DNA from: Candidatus Microgenomates bacterium
GTDB taxonomy: Bacteria; Patescibacteriota; Microgenomatia; UBA12405; UBA6130
Length of the DNA: 5,148 bases
Reading direction: 5' to 3'
Assembly: GCA_015485895.1 (NCBI GenBank)
Contig: WFSR01000030.1
Location: forward strand, 1 to 5,148
In this document: positions 1 through 4,362 of the stretch, one piece after another
Layout of the letters: each line of letters opens with the position of its first letter
How positions within the stretch are numbered: position 1 is the first letter of the stretch
Translations under genes and position numbers: made by a program
The notes under the pieces: generated by a model
What the model saw: only the letters and a program-made list of their open reading frames with translations
The model's database searches: none
Told to the model about the DNA's origin: nothing

Positions 1-443
1 AGCCGCAAACTCCGCGCCGCCGGACCCTTGCCCAAAACCAAATCCAACTTAAAGTCTTCCATCGCCGGATAAAGCGTTTCTTCAACTGATTTATGGAGGC
101 GGTGGATTTCGTCGATAAAAAAAATGTCGCCTTCTTCTAGCGAAGTTAGGATCGAGGCCAAATCGCCCGCCCTTTCCAGAGCTGGCCCCGAGGTTACCCG
201 AATATCCACCCCCATTTCTTTTGCCAAGAGAGTGGCCAAGGTAGTTTTTCCTAAGCCCGGCGGCCCATAAAAAAGAAGGTGGTCCAGGGGTTCATGGCGC
301 TTCCGGGCAGCATTGATAATAATTCGCAACTGGCGCTTCAGGCCCGGCTGGCCAATAAAATCCCGCAAACTTTGCGGCCGCAAAGAAAGCTCGGCTCCCT
401 TTTCTTCTTCGTCGACCAATTTTTTCAAAACATCAGCGCCCAT
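1..443 (-). CDS. ruvB: Holliday junction branch migration ATPase RuvB (N-terminal part, cut by window edge)
   Basis: RuvB is the hexameric AAA+ motor that, loaded by RuvA, drives branch migration of Holliday junctions in recombinational repair. The 147 residues present cover the N-terminal linker and most of the large ATPase domain. Walker A (GPPGLGKT) is at residues 60-67 and Walker B (IFFIDEIH) at about 107-114. The family signatures LRPQSLRDFIGQ (21-32) and DFKLDLVLGKGPAARS (130-145) are also seen. A full RuvB is usually about 330-350 residues, so the sensor 2 and winged-helix parts lie beyond the left edge. The ATG at 443-441 is chosen because the protein then starts at the usual distance before the LRP motif. 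It overlaps the ruvA stop by 11 nt, so translational coupling is likely. The only ribosome-site candidate is a weak GGGGA just upstream. No frame damage is seen. Confidence 0.97.
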   Translation of the reverse strand, partial: MGADVLKKLVDEEEKGAELSLRPQSLRDFIGQPGLKRQLRIIINAARKRHEPLDHLLFYGPPGLGKTTLATLLAKEMGVDIRVTSGPALERAGDLASILTSLEEGDIFFIDEIHRLHKSVEETLYPAMEDFKLDLVLGKGPAARSLR

Positions 444-1017
444 AGTTTTTCCCCAACTTTTGTAACGCAAATTTTACTATTTCCTCAGTTGACGTCACTT
501 CTTGGGGCAGGTCCCGCAAAGCCTGGTCGATTTCCGCCCGTTGGAAGCCCAAATTACGTAAGGCTTGGTAAACTTCCTCATTGCCACCCTGGCCAGTTCG
601 CAAATCAAGGCTTTTTACTTCGCCCACTTTAGTTTTCAAATCGACAATAATCCGCTGAGCGCCCTTGCGACCAATCCCTTTCACCTGTTGAAAAAAAGCC
701 ACATCGGCCTCGGCAATCGCCCGCAAAATTCGCTCACCATTGCCAACGGCAAAGACGCCCAGTGCCGTCCGCGGCCCCACTCCGTTGACTGAGAGCAAAA
801 ATCCAAACACTTCGCGGTCGCGTTGCAAAGAAAATCCATACAAATCGCTGGCTGCCTCCGCTACATAGTGGTAAATAAAGAATTCCTTGTTGTCGCCAAT
901 TTGGGCTTTGCTAAAATCGCCTGGCGGCAGGTAAATCGTCCAGCCGATGCCTCCCGTTTCCAATTCTATCCAATCAAGGCCCTTATTGGTAATTTTGCCT
1001 TTTAAACTGCCGATCAT
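433..1017 (-). CDS. ruvA: Holliday junction DNA helicase subunit RuvA
   Basis: RuvA binds the four-way Holliday junction and recruits RuvB. The 194-residue product has the usual family length. It has an N-terminal OB-fold domain (about 1-63, starting MIGSLKGK), two helix-hairpin-helix DNA-binding motifs (SVNGVGPRTA at 76-85 and QVKGIGRKGA at 111-120), a variable linker (about 133-146), and a C-terminal three-helix domain (about 147-190) that in known RuvA contacts RuvB. The acidic-pin segment reads VAEAASDLYGF (52-62): Glu54 matches the first acidic residue of E. coli RuvA, but the second is alanine. The ATG at 1017-1015 is preferred over an in-frame ATG at 1062 because all RuvA proteins begin at MIG/MIA, and because an extended -10 box lies between the two, so the upstream codon would not be transcribed. 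The gene overlaps ruvB by 11 nt, giving an ruvAB unit. Confidence 0.97.
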   Translation of the reverse strand: MIGSLKGKITNKGLDWIELETGGIGWTIYLPPGDFSKAQIGDNKEFFIYHYVAEAASDLYGFSLQRDREVFGFLLSVNGVGPRTALGVFAVGNGERILRAIAEADVAFFQQVKGIGRKGAQRIIVDLKTKVGEVKSLDLRTGQGGNEEVYQALRNLGFQRAEIDQALRDLPQEVTSTEEIVKFALQKLGKNYGR

Positions 1018-1023
1018 ATTTCT

Positions 1024-1032
1024 ATTATAGCA
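1024..1032 (-). promoter_or_regulatory. Extended -10 promoter of ruvAB, predicted leaderless
   Basis: On the minus strand the sequence reads TGC-TATAAT-AGAAAT-ATG. This is a perfect extended -10 (TGn plus TATAAT) whose last base is 6 nt before the ruvA start codon. Initiation at the usual distance would fall on or next to the A of ATG, leaving no room for a ribosome binding site. No good -35 box is seen 16-18 nt upstream (CAACCG at 17 nt), which fits the extended -10 type. The start point is inferred. Confidence 0.7.
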
Positions 1033-1081
1033 GTTAGTTTGTTGGTCGGTTGCGGGACACACTGGTGTATTAACAATAGAA

Positions 1082-1156
1082 AGAGGAGCCAGGCATCAGA
1101 GCGCACTCCGCCCGCAAGCTTTGCTGAGGACGAGTGGAGCTGATGCTGGCGACTCT
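1082..1156 (-). terminator. Long 75-nt hairpin between yvcK-like gene and ruvA (possible terminator or structured RNA element)
   Basis: One long, nearly continuous stem folds over this stretch. In plus-strand coordinates the pairs are 1082-1085 with 1153-1156, 1088-1092 with 1146-1150, 1094-1099 with 1140-1145, 1104-1108 with 1132-1136, 1110-1113 with 1128-1131, and 1114-1117 with 1121-1124, closing on a 3-nt loop. Pair 1111/1130 is G-U in minus-strand RNA but a C-A mismatch in plus-strand RNA. This favours function in the transcript coming from the yvcK-like gene, whose stop is 12 nt before the hairpin. The minus-strand 3' flank is pyrimidine-rich (CTCTTTCTATTG), a weak U-tract, so a Rho-independent terminator is plausible but not typical. 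The GC-rich element could instead be a dispersed palindromic repeat. The rest of the 151-nt gap holds the ruvA promoter. Confidence 0.5.
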
Positions 1157-1168
1157 AACAGCAATTTA

Positions 1169-2134
1169 CTATCCAATCACTTTTCTCAACACTCCCGCCA
1201 ATTTCTTAGCGCTATGGCGCAAACGGGTATTTTTCTTTTCAATAATGGCAATATCCGCCAATATGGGCTGCGGCTCCAAACTTTCATCCGCCCGGATGGG
1301 CCGCGAATGCTCGTAAGAATAAAGCTTCATTGCCTTTTCCCAAATCTTTCGCGGCTGCCGGGGAAAATCGGCCATAATGATATCATCGAAGGGTCGGCTC
1401 ATTTTTAAGTAGCGGCGGAAAATATCAATATAATCCCGTTGGCTGTAATATTGGTTCTCATTTGCCACCGACATTAAATTAGCAATTAAAATTCTTCTGG
1501 CTCGGCTCTGGCGATAAGCGGCTGCCATGCCCCGAGGTAAAAAATTAGCCAATAGTGACCCGTACAAACTACCCGGGCCGATAATGATAACCTGGCTTTC
1601 CTTAATCGCCTGAATAGCCTCCGGGCTTGCTCGCACCCGCGGCTCCAACCAAATCTTCTTTACCCGATCAGTCGACATCCGTTGCAAATCCAAATAATGT
1701 TCACCGCGGTATTCTTGGCCGCTTAAAGTCTGAAAAGCCAAGTCAGCCGGTTCGGTGGCCACCGGCACTACCCGCCCGGCCAACTTGACGCCCATTAGCT
1801 CCTGAAAAAATTCGTCGGCCTGATTAATATCCCCCAACTTCTCCACCAAAAAGCGAAAAAAATTATTGCCAAAATTTCTTCCCCGCCCGTCCCGATAACG
1901 TAACATTTCTTGCCACAGCTTTTTCCTTTTCCCATCCCGCCAAAGAGAAATCAGCGCCCGCCAATAATCAGAAAATGCCAACAATTGGCCTCTTTCGTCG
2001 GTGCGCATCCGTCCGGTATCGCCGCCGCTATCAAAAGTGGTCACCACCGAAACAATATCCCGAAAACCGGCTCGTAAAAGAGCCCGGTTAGTAATCGGCA
2101 TCCCCGATCCACCGCCGACAGTGCAAATCCTCAT
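1169..2134 (-). CDS. YvcK/CofD-like family protein (gluconeogenesis factor-like)
   Basis: The 321-residue product belongs to the CofD/YvcK nucleotide-binding fold. The N-terminal glycine loop VGGGSGMP is at residues 6-13. A TTFDSGGDTGRMRTD block (32-46) takes the place of the VADDGGSSGRLR motif of Bacillus-type YvcK. A GRNFGNNFF segment (85-93) corresponds to the family GN motif, and IIGPGSLYGSLLANFLPRG (184-202) is the hallmark GPGSLY loop. CofD enzymes transfer phospholactate to a deazaflavin; YvcK proteins bind UDP-sugars and affect cell-wall and carbon metabolism. The length and GPGSLY motif fit YvcK better, and no other F420 gene is nearby, so a YvcK-like role is inferred without assigning a reaction. 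The ATG at 2134 is chosen because the glycine loop then sits at the usual N-terminal position. An in-frame ATG at 2173 would add 13 residues encoded in repeat DNA upstream of the -10 box. It is divergent from ruvC and upstream of ruvAB. Confidence 0.88.
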   Translation of the reverse strand: MRICTVGGGSGMPITNRALLRAGFRDIVSVVTTFDSGGDTGRMRTDERGQLLAFSDYWRALISLWRDGKRKKLWQEMLRYRDGRGRNFGNNFFRFLVEKLGDINQADEFFQELMGVKLAGRVVPVATEPADLAFQTLSGQEYRGEHYLDLQRMSTDRVKKIWLEPRVRASPEAIQAIKESQVIIIGPGSLYGSLLANFLPRGMAAAYRQSRARRILIANLMSVANENQYYSQRDYIDIFRRYLKMSRPFDDIIMADFPRQPRKIWEKAMKLYSYEHSRPIRADESLEPQPILADIAIIEKKNTRLRHSAKKLAGVLRKVIG

Positions 2135-2140
2135 TACTCC

Positions 2141-2146
2141 ATTATA
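2141..2146 (-). promoter_or_regulatory. -10 box of the yvcK-like gene, predicted leaderless
   Basis: A perfect TATAAT on the minus strand is followed by the 6-nt spacer GGAGTA and then the ATG at 2134. Initiation about 7 nt downstream of the -10 would start the RNA at the ATG. GGAG lies only 2 nt from the ATG, too close to work as a normal Shine-Dalgarno site. At 17 nt spacing the -35 position reads AATTTT, which is poor; a TTGGAA lies farther off (2173-2168, 21-nt spacer). Confidence 0.65.
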
Positions 2147-2161
2147 GCGCCCCAATACTAA

Positions 2162-2400
2162 ATAAAATTCCAAATTTCAAGCACCAAATTCCAATAACCA
2201 AACAAATCCTAAATCCTAATGACCCAAATCCTAAACAATAACCAAATGTCCAAAATTCAAATGTTTAAAACATCTCTTCTTTCCTCTTTATCTTTTGTTT
2301 TGGTCATTTAGTCATTTGAATTTTTGATCATTGTTTAGGATTTAGAGTTTAGGATTTTGGTATTGCCTGCTTGCGCAGGCAGGGTGCTTGGAATTTATTG
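2162..2400. repeat. Degenerate A/T-rich long inverted repeat (MITE- or palindrome-like) between divergent genes
   Basis: The two halves of this non-coding stretch are imperfect reverse complements. The clearest matched blocks are AAATCCTAAACAAT (2226-2239) with 2330-2343, AAAATTCAAATG (2252-2263) with 2313-2324, CAAGCACC (2178-2185) with 2383-2390, and the outer AATAAA/TTCCAA ends. Inside the arms AAATCCT recurs (2204-2210, 2211-2217 and 2226-2232; inverted at 2337-2343 and 2351-2357). The centre (about 2273-2297) is almost pure pyrimidine. No open frame or ribosome site is seen. It lies exactly between the two outward-facing promoters. It could be a decayed mobile palindromic element, a transcribed cruciform, or an insulator between divergent units. 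Which of these is not decided by the sequence. Confidence 0.75.
2364..2381. repeat. GC-rich hairpin nested in the right arm of the inverted repeat
   Basis: TGCCTGC-TTGC-GCAGGCA forms a perfect 7-bp stem with a 4-nt loop. Flanking parts of the right arm match the left arm, but this hairpin has no counterpart there: the left arm has only a short AAATTCC at the same place. It therefore looks like a small insertion into, or replacement of, part of one arm. No T-run follows directly, so it is not a convincing terminator in either direction. Confidence 0.6.
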
Positions 2401-2413
2401 TTTTTAGATGCGG

Positions 2414-2419
2414 TAAAAT
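2414..2419 (+). promoter_or_regulatory. -10-like box of ruvC, predicted leaderless
   Basis: TAAAAT (one mismatch to TATAAT) is followed by the 6-nt spacer TAGAGG and the ruvC ATG at 2426, the same spacing as at ruvA and the yvcK-like gene. AGAGG abuts the ATG with no gap, so it is unlikely to act as a normal Shine-Dalgarno site. No good -35 lies at 16-18 nt; TTGGAA at 2388-2393 is 20 nt away. Confidence 0.55.
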
Positions 2420-2425
2420 TAGAGG

Positions 2426-2902
2426 ATGAAAATTTTGGGTATCGATCCTGGCTTAGCGGCAACTGGTTGGGCAATTGTTGAAAAAGCCAAAACGCCCCTC
2501 CTTGGCGACTATGGCTGCATCACTACCGCCAAGACCGCCGCCTTCGCTAGCCGCCTTGATGCCATTTTCCGCAAAAGCCAAGCAATCATCCGTCAATATC
2601 AACCTGATGTCCTAGTCATCGAAGAATTATTTTTTGCCAAAAACAGCAAAACCGCCATTAATGTTGCCCAGGCAATGGGAGTTGTCAAGCTAGCCGGCCA
2701 GCAAGCCAAAATCCCCGTTATCGGCTATACCCCTCTTCATATCAAAATTGCCATCGTGGGTTATGGCCGGGCTGACAAACACCAGATAGAATTTATGGTT
2801 AAGAAAATTCTCCACCGCCAAGAAAGCATTAAACCCAATCATGCCGCCGACGCCGTCGCTGTCGCTCTGACCCACTTATTCCAAAATCCCCAGCTAAAAT
2901 GA
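2426..2902 (+). CDS. ruvC: Holliday junction resolvase RuvC
   Basis: RuvC is the dimeric RNase H-fold endonuclease that cuts Holliday junctions in concert with RuvAB. The 158-residue product is slightly short of the usual 160-175. The first strand MKILGIDPGLAATGWA carries catalytic Asp7; VLVIEELFF places Glu66 (next to Glu67) at the second metal site. The C-terminal helix reads NHAADAVAVALTH, with His139 and Asp142 as the remaining active-site residues. E. coli RuvC has Asp at the His139 position, but Thermus RuvC is known to use His there, so the enzyme should be active. The ATG is fixed by the universal start of the family, MxILGIDPG. The stop overlaps the start of the following glycosyltransferase gene (ATGA). 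The gene is divergent from yvcK-like and ruvAB, rather than in the common ruvC-ruvA-ruvB order. Confidence 0.97.
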   Translation: MKILGIDPGLAATGWAIVEKAKTPLLGDYGCITTAKTAAFASRLDAIFRKSQAIIRQYQPDVLVIEELFFAKNSKTAINVAQAMGVVKLAGQQAKIPVIGYTPLHIKIAIVGYGRADKHQIEFMVKKILHRQESIKPNHAADAVAVALTHLFQNPQLK

Positions 2903-4362
2903 AAAAGAAAATAATTTATGCTTTATTAGCCATTTTTACTCTCTTTGGCCTTTATTGGCGCCTGGCCGGCCTTCGCCAAGGCTATTCCTTCTGGACCGAT
3001 GAAGACCACGTGGCCATCTTCGCTCGGGCCATCCTCCAGTGCCACGCCCCCGTCCTTAGCAACGGCTACAACACCGGTCTTTACCAATATCTTTGGTATT
3101 GGCTCACTGCCCTGCCTATGGCCCTAATTTCACCCCCCGAATTTGCCGCCCGCTTGCCGGCAGTTTTCTTTGGCCTGGCCACTATTCTCATGATTTATCT
3201 CCTCGGCCGGGAATTTTTCGGTCCCTTCAGCGGCTTATTGGCCAGCTTTCTAATAGCCTTCCTACGAATTGAAATCCTCTGGTCCCGCCAGGCCCGCCCC
3301 TACCAGGCTTTGCAATTTTTCTTTCTCCTGACCGCCTTCTTGCTTTTTCGCTATTACAAAAGTCCCAGCCGCCGCCAAAAAATAGCCTATTTTCTAGGAT
3401 TTTTGCTAACCGCCGTTCTGGCCAGCCTCTGCCACGGCCTCGGCCTCCTCATTCTTCTCGACGGCCTCATTTTTCTCTTTATCATTTCCCCACCTCGCCC
3501 AGTCACCATCGCCACCGGTATTGCCACCATCCTTCTCAGCTTCCCCTTTCGCAAACTTTTATTAGCTATCCTCACCAAGTTAGGTCAGATCAACAATCTC
3601 TTTTATTACCGTGTTTTCCTTACCCATCATTACCTGCCCTTAATCATCTTGGCCACTCTTGGCTCTTTCTGGCTCGGCTACCAAAGCCTCCGCCAGCCAA
3701 AATTGCGCGCCCCCCTCCTTCTTCTCACCATCCCTTTAGTCATCCAGACTCTGGTAGTTAGTTTTGCCCTCGGCCAGCCCTTCGTCCGCTATTTTTACAT
3801 CACTTTTCCTTTCATCATTCTTCTGGCCGTTAGCCCATTTTTTCTCGCCAAGCATTCAGCTCCCCCAAAACGCTTTCTGACCCTTAGCATCGTTAGCCTT
3901 CTCCTTCTCGCTACCCTTCCCCAACTAGCCCTCCGGCCCCAAAAATATTATTCCCTTAACCGCGATATGCAAGAAATTCCCGAAGTTAATTGGCAAAAAA
4001 TTTATGCCCTGGTAAAAACCTGGCGCCAAAATCACCCCCAGGCACCGCTGGTAGTCAATTGGAACGACTTGCCTATTTGGTATCTTGGGGAAACACCCAG
4101 CTACCTTTACTTATTACGACCTGTTCCTGCCCGGCGTGATCCTCTTTCTGGAGCGAGAATTCTTCATTCAGTGAATGAATTAAAGACTCTCGTCCACCAA
4201 CACCCTACCGGCCTAGTTGTCCTCGATAGTTGGGATGACCGTGTCACCGGCGGCGTCCGCCAATATTGCCGGCAAAATCTCCACCATGAAGTAGAGGTTC
4301 GTCAGCTTTTTCCCCACCAGCCCCGCCCCTGGCCAGTCAATATTTATTCTTGGTCTCCTTAA
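2899..4362 (+). CDS. GT-C fold membrane glycosyltransferase (PMT/ArnT-like, GT39-related)
   Basis: The 487-residue integral membrane protein has an N-terminal hydrophobic helix (about 4-19), then the extracytoplasmic motif FWTDED (31-36). This corresponds to the acidic motif at the first loop of GT-C enzymes, where an Asp acts in catalysis. About ten or eleven further hydrophobic segments follow up to residue 342. A WSRQARPYQALQFFFLLTAF block (128-147) matches the conserved SxxARxYxL region of the PMT_2/ArnT-like group. A soluble C-terminal domain covers about 350-487. Such enzymes move a sugar from a polyprenyl-phosphate carrier to protein, lipid or glycan outside the membrane; donor and acceptor cannot be told here. 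Its ATG overlaps the ruvC stop (ATGA) and no Shine-Dalgarno site is seen, so translation is probably coupled to ruvC. The 3' end overlaps the convergent gene by 26 nt. The DNA is C-rich on the coding strand. Confidence 0.85.
   Translation: MKKKIIYALLAIFTLFGLYWRLAGLRQGYSFWTDEDHVAIFARAILQCHAPVLSNGYNTGLYQYLWYWLTALPMALISPPEFAARLPAVFFGLATILMIYLLGREFFGPFSGLLASFLIAFLRIEILWSRQARPYQALQFFFLLTAFLLFRYYKSPSRRQKIAYFLGFLLTAVLASLCHGLGLLILLDGLIFLFIISPPRPVTIATGIATILLSFPFRKLLLAILTKLGQINNLFYYRVFLTHHYLPLIILATLGSFWLGYQSLRQPKLRAPLLLLTIPLVIQTLVVSFALGQPFVRYFYITFPFIILLAVSPFFLAKHSAPPKRFLTLSIVSLLLLATLPQLALRPQKYYSLNRDMQEIPEVNWQKIYALVKTWRQNHPQAPLVVNWNDLPIWYLGETPSYLYLLRPVPARRDPLSGARILHSVNELKTLVHQHPTGLVVLDSWDDRVTGGVRQYCRQNLHHEVEVRQLFPHQPRPWPVNIYSWSP

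Noticed and set aside
279..632. Plus-strand open frame of 117 codons
   Set aside because: It lies wholly antisense to ruvB and ruvA, both of which are clear by motif; the translation shows no family features.
1018..1062. Longer ruvA with an ATG at 1062
   Set aside because: It would add 15 residues not found in RuvA, and the extended -10 at 1024-1032 would lie inside the coding part.
1059..1068. Possible small operator ACAC-TG-GTGT upstream of ruvA
   Set aside because: Only 4-bp arms, expected often by chance, and no second copy near the other promoters.
1082..1156. tRNA gene, because of the 75-nt length and structure
   Set aside because: It folds as a single long hairpin, with no T-loop GTTCGA-like motif, no cloverleaf and no CCA end.
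2135..2173. Longer yvcK-like gene with an ATG at 2173
   Set aside because: The 13 extra residues are encoded across the -10 box and the end of the repeat; the glycine loop normally sits right at the N-terminus.
2204..2357. CRISPR-like or regulatory iterons from repeated AAATCCT words
   Set aside because: Spacing is irregular, orientation is mixed and the words are too short; they fit better as parts of the inverted repeat.
2364..2381. Rho-independent terminator
   Set aside because: No T-tract follows the stem on either strand, and it stands upstream of ruvC inside a promoter region.
3387..3578. Minus-strand open frame of 63 codons inside the glycosyltransferase gene
   Set aside because: Its highly basic translation is a by-product of the C-rich coding strand of the real gene.
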